Source: Nymphaea colorata
Lineage: Eukaryota > Streptophyta > Magnoliopsida > Nymphaeales > Nymphaeaceae
Reading direction: 5' to 3'
Assembly: GCF_008831285.2 (NCBI RefSeq)
Contig: NC_045149.1
Span: 16,423,035-16,487,034, forward strand
DNA: 64,000 bases
The first letter of the stretch is position 1. The number at the start of each line of letters is the position of its first letter. The position numbers and the translations under genes are program-made. Positions 13,506 through 31,245 of the stretch are shown piece after piece. The notes below the pieces were generated by a model. That model did not search any database. It was given only the letters and a program-made list of their open reading frames with translations, and was not told the origin of the DNA.

Positions 13506-16087
13506 GCATCGGTTATATATAATGCCCCTTTAATTTAATTAAAATATCTGCATCAACGCAACGGTTGTTAAAGCCTAGCGTGATTGCCGTTTTCAATAAA
13601 ATATGCCCTTACTATCTTTCTTTTTCCCGTTTTCCCTCCCATGGCTATAAACGCGCTCTTTTAGACTTTTAGTATCTTGTGAATGGCAGAAAGTGTTCTT
13701 GCAAGGAAGGCTGCTGTTCATGCCATTAAAAATAATTTTCTGGATCTGATTGACCTTGAAAATTATTCTTCATATCAGAACAGGTTGAGAATTTTAACTC
13801 AGATATAATAAAAGAATTTCATTGAAAATGAGAAGGAAAATGAGAAAGTGCATCTAGGTCAGCGGATCTCTCTGGCTGTTAAAAGCTAGGTGATTGGAAT
13901 TATTTTGTTAGATTGCCAATTGACTTGACAACGTGTGGCTCACTTTCACAAGAGAGGTTACTCACCTTTACATACATTCAGTTAACAAACCAGTTTCATA
14001 CCCTACTTTAAAGGGATAAGATAGGCTGGCTTGTTATAAAAAATTATTTGCATGCGTTCTATTCACGTGGTTCCTTATTTTTGAAGGGTTGAGATAAATT
14101 TTAAGTAAACTAAAAGAAAGTGTAGACTAAATTTGAACTTATCAACAAGCGATAAAGTAGACGTCAAAATGAAAGCCACCACGTCTCTAATTACGAGCTC
14201 ATCGACCAGCTTGATCAATGGTCTAATTAATGATTGTCATCACTATTAATCATTAGTTTTTCATCAAGAAGTAACCTTAACGCGCCTTATGGATGTTAAT
14301 CACTATGTTTACTCTATTTGCAGTTGTCTGGTGCTGTGGGAATGGTTGTGCTGTTTTTTCGACATCTGACTTTCATGGATGCACTTGAAAAGTTCAAATC
14401 TATATGCTTGAGAAAGATTGTCAAAACCCAATACATGAGTTGGATTTAAGAAGATGTAAATTTCAAAATCAAGAGCTTTAAATTTATCAAAAAGTTGGAG
14501 GGTCAGAAATTCCAATTTATGTATTAAATCTTGACAATTCTTTGCAAACATAGGTTTAGATCTTTGAAGTTCATTGACTAGCCGAAACCCAACCGGACCA
14601 GCCAAACTGAACATAAGCCAATGGAAGAAGCAGGTGTGGGCCGATGTGGGCTATTGCCCACACCAGTACGCAAAAATTGCCTTCTTTACAAGTTGATACC
14701 TTCATAATTTTTATTTATATACAAGCGCCCCTTAAAATTTAAAATTTAAAACATTAATTGTTATACATAAACATAGTCAAGTGCTGGATTCACTTACTTT
14801 TGAAGTCCCTTTCCGACTTCTTGCAACTCATTAACCTTAGGGTGGAGAGGGAAATATGAAAAGGAAAACTACATAAACAACATTCGAAATCTTATGTTCT
14901 TGGATCCTTGCTCCCATATTTTTCTTTCTTTCTCTTCTTCGTAACGGGTAATCCTTTTGAAAGAGAACTTATTTTGCCTTTTTCGTTTTTCTGAATACTA
15001 GAGCTGAACTTGAACTTGCTTCACAAGTTTCTCACATTCCTCAGCTTCTCCTAATCCCGGACAACTTCATTGTAGAGGTTAGAGCCCGTTGAAGTGATTG
15101 ACAAACCTTGTCAAATTTCTATGGAAGATAGGAGGATGATTTTGGACGGTGACGATGGTTTTAAAGACTAGCTATAGAGAAACGTATTGCTTTCGACAAA
15201 ACTATTTGCATAAATGTGATCTCATAGACTCATATTGAAGAACGCCAAAAGACAAGGATTTGTTTCCTTAGAAGTTTACGAGAATTTAAAGGACAATGGT
15301 TCCCACTTTTCTAAATCGTAGGATTCAACCCTCATCAAGAAAGCATGATTTCGTGCGAATTTCTCGGTTTTTGCCACAAAAACCACTCAGGTAGGAAAAC
15401 TCGCATTTTCGGGGTGTTGGTAATGATAAAGAGTAATCAGCACAGCTTAACGTCTAAGTGAACTTACTTGGAGGTGGCTCAAAAGGGAAAGGATACAGTT
15501 AACGTGAATGATTAATTTGGGAAATGGAAAATGGTGCAACGCGAATCGAGTCGTCTGGTTGGTATTCTTTATGATGTTCCCCATTTGGTTTTCCAATTTC
15601 TACCTGATGTTCCAATGTTTATTTGATGGAAGCTGCAAACTTTTCTTCACTTGACCATCTCCTCTTTAAATTGGTTTCTGAAAACCGCTTATTATCTCCA
15701 AGTCCACAGTCCTTGTTTACTTCCATGTTGATCAAGTTCAAGAGAAGAGCCTTATTCTGCAACATGATATATGGAGTTCTATAACTATTACGTCACACAA
15801 AGAGGTTTTCCCTTTTACGCTTAGCATGAGGTTGGAATGATTCTTTTTTCATTCATGGGGAAACCCATCAGTGATTCTTTTCCTCGGATTCAAGATATCC
15901 CCCCCGCAACACAGAAGTTTTCGAGATGGTTCTTCCCTTTTATGAAGCCTCTGTTGTAGGTGAACTTAAAGCAAGAATTGCCTCATGCAAAATATTCGAT
16001 TAAAGTTCTCTTTGTGGGCAGTTCTTTGAAGCTTCCTGTTTTTTCCTTCCTGAAGATTTTTCTCGAAACATTCTGATAAGTTGCAGA
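12785..16087. other. 3' flank of the Agenet gene and intergenic DNA
   Basis: This contains the Agenet 3' UTR (end not determinable), an (AT)n run near 13.46 kb, and then AT-rich DNA without a convincing gene. The longest open frame, 14309-14614 on the minus strand, has no recognisable domain. The last few hundred bases before 16088 probably hold the malate dehydrogenase promoter and leader. The reading frame of that gene is open back to a stop at 16001-16003. Confidence 0.6.
13459..13505. repeat. (AT)n microsatellite
   Basis: An uninterrupted AT run at 13459-13494 is followed by a GTATATATATA tail. It sits in the Agenet-malate dehydrogenase intergenic region and is likely to vary in length between individuals. 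Confidence 0.9.
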
Positions 16088-21677
<5,590 letters not shown>

Positions 21678-24152
21678 CACACAAAAAGTAAAAAATTTTA
21701 ATATACAAGCTAAAGACTCCGAATCAAGTTTCAGATTGTCAGAGCATTTTAACAACGTGATCTGACTCGCCGCAATATCCTCCCTGAAAAAGGACCCGAC
21801 TTTCTTTGGGTTACAGCATTCTTAATTGGTCTTACCATTGACGTTTATTTTAAACTTTGATCGGTAAATGCAGTTTATATTTTATCTTTATGATCAGCAG
21901 AAAAAGCAAGTCAACTTACATCTAGCTCGCCATAAAGTTTGTGGTTGAGATACCATTTTAGCCATGGAGTGCCAAAGTACAAAATGGTCAGAGAGAGGGA
22001 GAGTAAAAGTACATTGTTTGATGATTTAATAAGAAAGATAGATGAAATTGGTGTTGATAACTTCCAACTTTATTAAGCTTGGGCTTCGGGTCGGCTCTGC
22101 TCGACTCGACATCCAAAAACAGGGTTCAGACTCGGCCCCCGACGCAAAAACCCAAGTTTTAAATTAAAAAATATATTGTTTAATATAAATAATATATAAT
22201 TATAATTCATTATAATAAAATATTATAAATATATATATATGAATAAAAATTTAAAAAATAAATTATCGGGCCCGATAAAGAGTCGAGCCATTTAATAGGT
22301 ACCCAGCAGGGGCGGCGGTTCAGCCCAGTGCCCAACCTTAAACTTTATCATTATAGTCGTATGAGTCTTGGTTTTGTGTTGTTTTTGGTAACGCAACATT
22401 CAATTGAAATTGAAAAATCTTACGCACTAGAGGTTTGTCAAAATACACGACTCAACAAAATGTGCATTTTTACTTGGTTCTTGAAACGTAATCATATTTT
22501 AACTGCCTTCTTCCTAAAGATGTAAATATGATTTTGAAAATTTTCATATGGCAGCAGGAGTGGATTGGAAGTAGGGACACTCTTAGTTGCCCGATTAAAC
22601 TGAGAACATTAACATTAATATTCAATGAACCTGACCTACTCTTTGGAAAAGATTCATGTAACACTCACATATTAACTTAGTTGCCTAATTACCAGGTATT
22701 GATACTCATAGTTCATCGAAAAATAAGGTACATCCGAACTAAGGGTGCACATTGGGCTGCATCCGGCTGTTTGGAGTCGAACCCAGTTTATTTTTAATAA
22801 AAAAATTTAAAGTAATATATATATATATATAAAGAAAATAATTTAAAAAATCATGCGTCCAATGCATTTTAAAAAGTTAGGGCGCCCATTTGTTGGGCGG
22901 TTGATTGCAATATTCTTTTTATTCAACATTTAGAATATGAAGGACAACGTCATCAACATTTAAAGTTAGTAAGGAACGTGACCCATATACATCTATCTGA
23001 AAATTATCCGAAAGATATGATAATTTTCATTGTTTTGAAAAAGGGACAACCTAACTCCTTTCTCTATATCGTTAATTCTTTATTCAAAATTTTAATGCAT
23101 TCATTTTAATTAATACCTTAAATTAATTTTATAAAATCATTCTTAACATGAAGGAATGATGTAATTTGTCATGTTAATTATTTTGTACTTAGAAATTCGA
23201 TATAGTGTGTGTATCATAGAATTTTGTTAAAGTTATTTAATTTTAAAAGTTTAAGAAGGTTTTAAAGTTATTCAATATGAGAAATTTTTAGCAGTTTTCA
23301 ACATAGTTCATTCAATTGAATCCTGATTACTGTTAGGATTCTGTGTACCGTGACAATCTAAGTTACCGGACTCTTCTATTTTACTGCCACACTCGAATCG
23401 CATCGAGTTGGGTGTGCACCGGACATGGGTGTGACTCCGACTCACACCCGAGCTCAGTTATAATGTCATATTACTAAGTTACTTATATAATATATATTGT
23501 TCTGATACTTTTTTTATGCAATACAATTATTTAAGTATGTTACATACATTAATAACTAAATCGTAATAATAATATATACATGCTTATTCTATTATATATA
23601 TAATAAATTAAAATAATAATAATATTACACTCGCCGTTCCGCCGCACCTAAATTTCTTGGGATCTACCACTCCTACACCGGTACCTGCACCCCACACTCT
23701 AGTGACATAGACATAGGTGACAATACGAAAACTGAAAGTCTTTCAAAATTTTAAAATGAACGCAAGCATAACTAAGCTTCTGATTTATACTTTGATGAAG
23801 TAATATAAGATTACGGATATTGTATATAAACAATAGAGCATGTGAATTTTCTCTTTTTTAAGGTGAGGCGTTAGTCTAAAAAAAATTCAAGGAAGACATA
23901 TATTTTTTATTTGATGACCCATCTGCATGGAGGGGCTGTTTTCTACTTCAGTAAAAGTCAAGATCTGTTTGGTTGACAAGTGATTATATATTCGATTTAT
24001 TTGTTTGTTTGCTTGCATGCTATGAAATTTTCTATTTTTTTGGGTCAATTGTCAAAGTAACAAATGTTTGCTTTATTATATGATCGAATTCAAGATCTGA
24101 ACCCTAGCTTTGTAGCTGTTTATGAGTGACGAACAAGAAGCATTCTTATTCA

Positions 24153-24350
24153 GGGGGTGAAGCCAGAATTTTTTCATGATGGCGGCCGAATTAAAGTTAC
24201 TAAATTTTTGCTGGGGTCGAAATATAATTTTTCAAAATTTGTATATAAAACAAGTGAAATTTTTTAAAATTTACATGCAAATTAAGAAAAAAATTGAGGT
24301 GGAGCAAGGCCTATGCGGGCCACCCCTTGGCTCTGCCCATGTTCCTATCC
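24153..24350 (-). repeat. Dispersed repeat copy B
   Basis: Reverse-complement relative of copy A. It contains the complementary GGCTCTGCC/GAAGCCAGAATTTTT ends, the GGGGTCGAAATAT core and the AAATTTACATGCAAATT segment. It is in the gene-free region between MDH and SPL and has no coding content. Confidence 0.55.
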
Positions 24351-25346
24351 CTTTCCTCTTACTCCAATTGTCTAGAGCTGCATGGTATCGCTCAACGAGA
24401 ATGGAACCAAACCTGACTTAATATCCACATTTTCCAAAAACTTCTTTTGCTATGAGTTTGAGACCGTGGCAAAGCCAAAAATTTGGTTATTATAGTTCAG
24501 GTGCACCAACTTGAGAAAGTTCCATATGTTCAAGAACACAAATGTATATAGATGACCAAATATTTAATGCTACCATTGTTCGGGTGAGCGAGAGGGTCGA
24601 TCCCACCGCCCAAAGCGAAGCTCGAAGCCCCCCCCCATTCCCTCTACCTCCGAGGTTCTGAGCTGTGTCGGTGTTAGTGATAAAACGAGACACCCTTCAA
24701 CTTGGATGTCGCATTCCACCGCCTTAAAACACAAGAACATAGCGTCCACATGAATCAAACGCCCCGTCTTATAGAAGGCTTAGGCTAAAACTACCATTGT
24801 TAAAAATAAAGAAATGTCAACACGAGCTTATTTCGCTACTGGTTTCGCTATGGTTTGAGGTCTACTAAATCGTAAGTTTTTCTGGTTCGCTACGGGGTCG
24901 ACAGTAAGTTTTTTTAAAAGATAAATCACAATTTATCTATTATTTATTGTTACAGTTAGTGGCCAGAAAAAGAAAAAGAAAAAGAATAATAAAAGTTTGA
25001 ATTTAAAGAATCGAGAACTCTGAAAAACGTGATTTGGGAGTGGCACGAGAATGAAAGAGGGGCAGGTGACATTTGAAAAAACGGGGGATCTTTATGGGAT
25101 TGATTGGATCGCAGGGAGGAGGTGAAGTTTGTCTCCCAAAAGGGGTAAAAGAAAGGGGAGAGCAATAATGGGGCTTCCCCGCGGGGGAATTTATCTTCTT
25201 TTCCTCCTTTTTTTTCCGAAGTCGCTCGGCCCGAATCACCATCACCTCTGCCATGTGACCTCCACTAAACTCTTATGTGCTTCCTCACACCTTTTACTCA
25301 TCTCATAACTCTCCTCCCTCCTTGACAACTTCTTTTCTTTTCTTTT

Positions 25347-25394
25347 CTCTCTCTCTCTCTTCTATATATATATCTATATATATATATATATATA
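25347..25394. repeat. Compound (CT)n/(TA)n microsatellite
   Basis: A run of CT repeats is followed by interrupted TA repeats with one CTA break. It lies in the gene-free region and no function is visible. Confidence 0.85.
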
Positions 25395-26779
25395 AAAGAG
25401 AGGGGAAGGAAAAGACATAAAATAAGAACATGTTGACTTGCTTATGGATACTAATTTAATAGGAAAGATGCTTTAATTCAACTTGTTTAGCTAGAAAGGA
25501 CGACCTTTTTACTATTAAACTATTTATGCCATCAAAGCCCTTAGTATCTTTGAGTATTTAAAAAAAAAACATTTAAACTAAAAAACTAAAGCATTAATAT
25601 TTGTTTTTTCATTAAACTACTATTAAGAATATAAGATTCGATTGCATTAAAATACTTTGACAATCTGTCTTAGGGGGAAAAGCCAGTGGTTCATATTATA
25701 TATACATGCCCATTGCACCCCTTTTTTGTCGAGGTTCTTTTGGTCATCAGAAAACACAGATACCGTTAACATATGAGAGAGAGAGAGAGCGCAGATGTTT
25801 TGAGTTGTATTAAATGCTAATTATACCAATGATTGCCCGAACAAAACTAGCGATTAGAACCTTCTTAAAAGCGCTTTACTGTGGCTTGTTAGATCCAATG
25901 TTCTGTCATTAACCTGCCAAGTGCGGCTTCTAATCGACATTTAACCTTTATAAAATAAGCTTCCTAAAGGCTCTTGTATAGAGAAAAAGCATGGCCCCCT
26001 GGCGTAGGGAAACCATGAAAAGGCACGATAACGTGCCTGCATAATTCGGGAAAAAACAAGATCCAGAAACCAACAAAACGGGAAAATTGCTAGAGTCCAA
26101 ACGCGACCCTGCTTTCTGTGGCGTTCATTGCCTCAAAATGTGGGCGAGAGAAAACTCCAAGGTAACAATTCCAAGCGGAAGAGGAAGCGCAAGAGAGAGA
26201 CGACGAGAAAATGGGGGTTTAATTTTTTAGAGAGAGAAACGAAGGAGGGTTTTGGCGCGGCGCTCTTTTTATCTCGAAATCTGGGAAAAGGTGCCACGGT
26301 GCCCTGAGATCCATTTCAGGAAAATGCTGAATTTGGAAAAAATAATTTTGAGTGACGATAAAGGAAGATAACCCAAGTTCCTAAACTTGGGGAGTGGCAA
26401 TGCATGCAGCGGGGGATATGCTCAACTTGACACCACCGTCCTCATTATCATATTCTTTTTGACATGTCGTCGTATAAAATTATATTAAAGTTTGCATTTA
26501 GAAATACATGTATTTAATAATTATTTTTTCCAAAATGAATCACATTGGTTCTCCAACCTTGGGTTTGCCCATTCCAAGATTTTTTTTTTTTTCGAGAAAA
26601 AAAAATCAATTTCATGTGGGATGGAGCGAGGAAAGCAGCTTTGCCATGTGAATGACACCAAGTCGAGAATTATTAATCCTTTTTTTCTTCATTAACTCGT
26701 ACTGCCTTCTTTCTCTATTGGCTCCCTGAGGTTAGGCAGATCTCCATCCAATAGGGTTTAAAATGATCTGAATTGGACG

Positions 26780-27000
26780 AAACCAAGGGTGGAGCCAAAA
26801 ACCTTTTTTTTATAAAAAGGACCAAATAGTATTTTTAAAATTTGTATGGGGGCAAAACGATAATTTTCAATTTCTCCGTAAGCCGAATTAAACGTTTTCA
26901 AGAATATAAATATATTTTTTTTCCAAATGCGGTTTTCGTTTTGTTGGGGTGCATAAAAGAAGGGAGTGCATGCCAAACATGTGCTCCGCCCGAACACGAC
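26780..27000 (-). repeat. Dispersed repeat copy C (partial)
   Basis: It begins with GGTGGAGCCAAAAACC and continues with TATTTTTAAAATTTGTATGGGGGC, in the same orientation as copy B, but is more diverged and interrupted. It ends near GTGCTCCGCCCGAAC. Membership of the family is likely but less certain than for copies A, B and E. Confidence 0.4.
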
Positions 27001-28702
27001 ATGGTAACTCCATTCTGTGCACTCAAATGGCCTCTTAAGACTTGTTTTGGCGCGAAGCTGGTAATTGGCTCGAGCCTATTCCCAACCTGATCAGTTGCTC
27101 TTGTTAGGTCGGGGCCGGGCCAAGCGCATTAGTAGTGGGTTGAAAGTGGGGCGAGAGTTGTTGTTGGCCAGGCCTAACCCGAAACTTTAATCAATAAGTA
27201 GTTCCATCGATCCGGCCTAGAATGTATCGGAGTGGGTAACCTAATTAAGGACAAGATTCAGGTGCCTATTTTCTTCCCTTAGCCAGGCAGATGAAACTTT
27301 TTGGTAGCCCACTTGTTGAAGTTTTTTTTTTTTTATTATTATTGTAGATGAGCTTTTCCTTTTCTAAGTAGAAGTTGGTCCTTTCTTTTTGGCGAATTAA
27401 CTATGATACGGGCTATAGCCTTTCAATGCTTTTATTTGATAGCCTTTTAGCTTTCAACAGTAGGAGCCGCTTATGCTTTGCAACAAAATGCTGAATTAAC
27501 AGCAAGTTAAAATAATGTAAATTAAGTAAAAAACTTTAATATTTATCGACATGAACTAATTGGGCTAAGTTGAAGAAATCCTTTAACTAAATAAAAACTC
27601 TGAAACACCAAAATGATAAATCTGATCCTAATGTCTGGGCAAATAACAAAATATCGCTCAACTTATAAAGCTGCCAATCCGGAAAGAAAATATCTTGCGA
27701 CTGACTCTTCACTATTTCATTTTCACCAAAAGGTACAAGGAATATTTTGGCAGTGTAGTATTGCCACAATCCGTATCAGCAAAGCTTTTACTACACTACT
27801 TTTTTTTTTTTGGTTTGTCTGTGAAGGAAATCCTTTAGTGAGAACGCCTGAGACAAAGTGTCCCGTGACTATCTTACGATTCGATGTTTGAAATGAGATG
27901 CGTAATCAGGAAATTACGTGCCAATGATTCAAACACAATTTTAAGTTGTTGAATGAGAAAACAATACTAATAATTTTTCATTGCTCCCATATGAAAGAGC
28001 ATAGTATAGGAGTATGTTGAATGTGCGCATCTAGTTCGATTTTTGGGCGTTATTGTACTAAGTAATAAGTGATAAGGTGTGGTATTTAAGTTGAAAAGTG
28101 CACCGCTACAAGACCTTAGAGAGAGATAAAGGGACTGGAGTCTATGAACTTTTTTTTTTTTTTGAACGATGTGTTGTATACGTTTTAAAAGTATGTGTTA
28201 TAAATACAATATTCTTGGTACTATATCAACGCCCTTTAAACTTGAATGTGCTTATAATTCATTTTATAACAAATATTATGTTACATATTCACTTGGAAAT
28301 TCGTCGCCCCAATATCTTCATTTCTAATATTTTACCATATAAATAAAACTAAATGCATCTGTATTTCCAAATGCAAACACCAACTTGATTATGAAGTGGA
28401 AAACATTACATTCTCATGTCCTACTTTTTTTAAACATGGGTAGCATTTACTGAAGACCCGTACTCTTTTTTTTTTTTTTTTTAAAGGAGATATATGCCAT
28501 TTAGCTACTTGAAAAATTCATTTGGTACGTCAGACTAGTACACGTACCGAGTTACACCGTACGTCATAAGCCAAAGTTTACCAAATTATTTACTCTTCAA
28601 CACAAAGAAAAAAAAAAAAAAAACAAAGAGTCCGGAGCTCGAAATACACGATGTTCCCTGCTGCAGATAAACAGCATTCTCTTTGCAGTTTTCACGACGC
28701 AA

Positions 28703-28720
28703 TCTCTCTCTCTCTCTCTC

Positions 28721-28770
<50 letters not shown>
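28703..28770. repeat. Compound (CT)n/(TA)n microsatellite
   Basis: About nine CT units are followed by about 23 TA units. This is the longest uninterrupted TA run in the gene-free region. It accounts for a spurious minus-strand open frame full of Ile-Tyr and Arg-Glu repeats. Confidence 0.9.
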
Positions 28771-28774
<4 letters not shown>

Positions 28775-30737
28775 CAAGCAGCTTTCAAAAAATTTGAATT
28801 ATACGAATGATTTAAAATGCCTACTTTTGCAAACATGAAAAGACAAATTATGTATTAAACTTGTCGAGAATCAAGATGTTGGACTTTTTGAAATGGGGAT
28901 GACAAGATCAATGCGACACACATTGGTTGAGTGGGAGTTGAGAGGAAAAGTTGGGCTGTAGCGGGTAGTGACCCATCTATATTAAATGATTAGATGAAAT
29001 ATTTGATTTGAGGCGACAAAATACAAGAAGAATCATAGAGGCTGATTGCGCATATCATGAACTAAATGAATATAGAAACATGGTGGGTACTAATGTATGA
29101 GATCGAGCAATTTGATTGGTGATTTGCGATGCATTCTATCAATTATTTGTTAATTAAGTTGAGATGACTCGCAACGAATCTACTTAGCTTTTATGTTTAT
29201 TTAATTTAGATATTTTAATTTGCTTTTGGCGATAGTGGGTTTCGAACAGGACTCCTTTTGATCATCGGATATTCTCCCCCCTCCCTGCCTCTGCTAGGCT
29301 GTTTTAGAGAACCGAAGCAGGACGTGGCAGAACCCCCATCACCAGTTTCATATTCCCCTTCTCCTCGAAGAATTGTGCATTGAGCATTGATGCACTAAAA
29401 AAGATTTATCGGGTTAAAAATATGAACCTAGGCGCCCTACTTTCTAGGGGACATGTCCGAAGATCAGAAAAGAAAAGATGTCTCTGGCCTTCTTGAGAGC
29501 CTTCTTTCTTTCTTTCTTTCTTTCTAGAGAGAGAAGAGAAACTTTGAATGCACGTGGCAGGAAGGCAACTTCAAATTGGCGTGGAATGCAAAAGGGTTCT
29601 TCTTTTTAACCGAGAGTGAAAAACCTGAGCACCCGGCCCTGTAGGCTTCGTAGGGGAGACTGCAACTTGGGCACCTTTGAATTTTCAGATTCAGAGTTTT
29701 CTTTTTCTTAGTTTCGAGATGAACCCAACTTGGGATTTCTGTTTTTTTTTTTTTAGTTTTTGGTAGTCTTTATTTATTTATGCATGAAACCGGTGCAAGA
29801 ATTTTCGTGTCCACGTTCGTCTAGAAGGTGTTGAGAAAAGGAAAGGGTCTTAGAAACAAGGAACATGAAACAGATTCCTAGTTAGTGCAGAGGTTCGAAG
29901 CCGATTGGTTTCCATGAGTTTCTTGCTGCGTGAAACTGCAACAGCGCACGCTGCTGTCTGCTTTTTTGGCGAGAACCATCGTTGCTGCTGCTCCCCCGGG
30001 GTTGCAGATGGCATGCGTTTAGACCTTTCTCTTCGTCTGTTTTTGTTCTTTAACGTTGAAGCGAAAAGGAAATATCTTATCCTTAAGAAAAAGTTGGAGA
30101 ATTTTACTGGGTTGGGTGGGGTCGACGCTGGGTGTTGCAGTCGTTGTTTATGGACTTTTCTTTTCTGAACAATTCCTTCTGTGTTTCTCCTTTTTATTGC
30201 ATTTAAAGGACTTTTTGGTTTCTTTCTTTTCCTCGAGTGGGAGCATCTCTTGATTATTACCTACTGATCATCTGGCGTTTTATATGATGAAGTCGTGGTT
30301 GTAGCTGTTTTTTTTTTTTTTTTGTTTAATGGCTTACAGGGAAGCGGAAGAAGGAAGACAAAGGCTCAATAATTTTGTGACAGGGACATGACTTGGTTGC
30401 ACCAACTAAGGAAAAGCAACAGTTTGTTTTGAGAAGAGCGCTCTAAAAACTAGACATTTTTCTTGAAACCCCGAAAGGGAAACGAAGATGGGAGCCATTG
30501 CCATTGGCCGTTAAAATAATATCCACATTCTTCGCAGCATTTTTCTTCATTAATAAAGGTGAGCAGGAAGCAGGAACAATGAAAATGAATAAAAAAGAAA
30601 GGGGGAGACTGCTTTTAGCTTGATTTGATGAGGAGGGGGAAAAAATAATGCTTTTTTCAGATGGAAGCATTTAATGCTGCTTCCCTCAAGTCTTGTCACC
30701 CTCTGCAGTGGGACTCCACTGATTGACTCACTTTCCT

Positions 30738-31245
30738 CTTTCTCTCTCTTGCCAAGAGCACAAACGATTCAAAACACACCCACCATCTCTCTCTCTCTCT
30801 CTTGATTTCTCTTCTCTCTCTCTCTCTCTTTGATTTCTCTTGTGTGGTTGCCCCCACACCTCCCCTTCTATTACTAATACTGCTACTGCAGCCATGACTC
30901 CCATGCCTCCCCATCTGCTCTTTGCCTCGCACGTGTAGACCACTCCGTAGCCAATGAGGATAGAGACGGCAGAAGGCTGTTGCGCAAGTGCGGAGCAATA
31001 GTATGTCTGTCTCCCTCCTCCTCCAACACCAACACCAACACCGGCTCCAGTACCATTACCAACCACCCCCTCTTCCTTCCTTCCCTCCCTCCCTCCCCCT
31101 CCTCTCTACCGCCATCGTCATCCCCCTTTCTCTCTCTCGCCCTCGTCGAGATGGAATCCGTTCTTCGTCTTACTGATCTTACTGGATAGGAAACTTGTTC
31201 GTTTTTGGCGAAGATAAGGGAGAGGAGAGGGGGGAGGGAGAGAAA
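30738..31245 (+). promoter_or_regulatory. CT-rich leader of the SPL gene with several upstream ORFs
   Basis: Dense CT tracts (about 30738-30842) precede the SPL start, as is common in plant 5' leaders. If transcription starts upstream of 30890, the leader carries four short ORFs before the main ATG: 30894-30938, 30954-31001, 31003-31176 and 31151-31189. The last has a strong context (G at -3 and G at +4), encodes 12 residues beginning MESVLRL, and ends 56 bases before the main start. The transcription start is unknown, so inclusion of each uORF is inferred. Confidence 0.55.

Larger units (their letters stand above)
21678..30890. other. Gene-free AT-rich region between MDH and SPL
   Basis: About 9.2 kb without a supportable gene. 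It contains microsatellites, two copies of the dispersed repeat, and short GC-rich islands set in AT-rich DNA. Examples are 22081-22330, with GGGCTTCGGGTCGG and a later GGGCCCGATAAAG motif, and 23385-23725, with GGTGTGCACCGG-type ends. These look like degraded non-autonomous elements. Open frames here are short and of low complexity, and none shows a domain. The last kilobase becomes CT-rich and belongs to the SPL promoter. Confidence 0.6.

Noticed and set aside
28586-28777. Minus-strand frame with Ile-Tyr and Arg-Glu repeats
   Set aside because: It is the translation of a compound TA/CT microsatellite.
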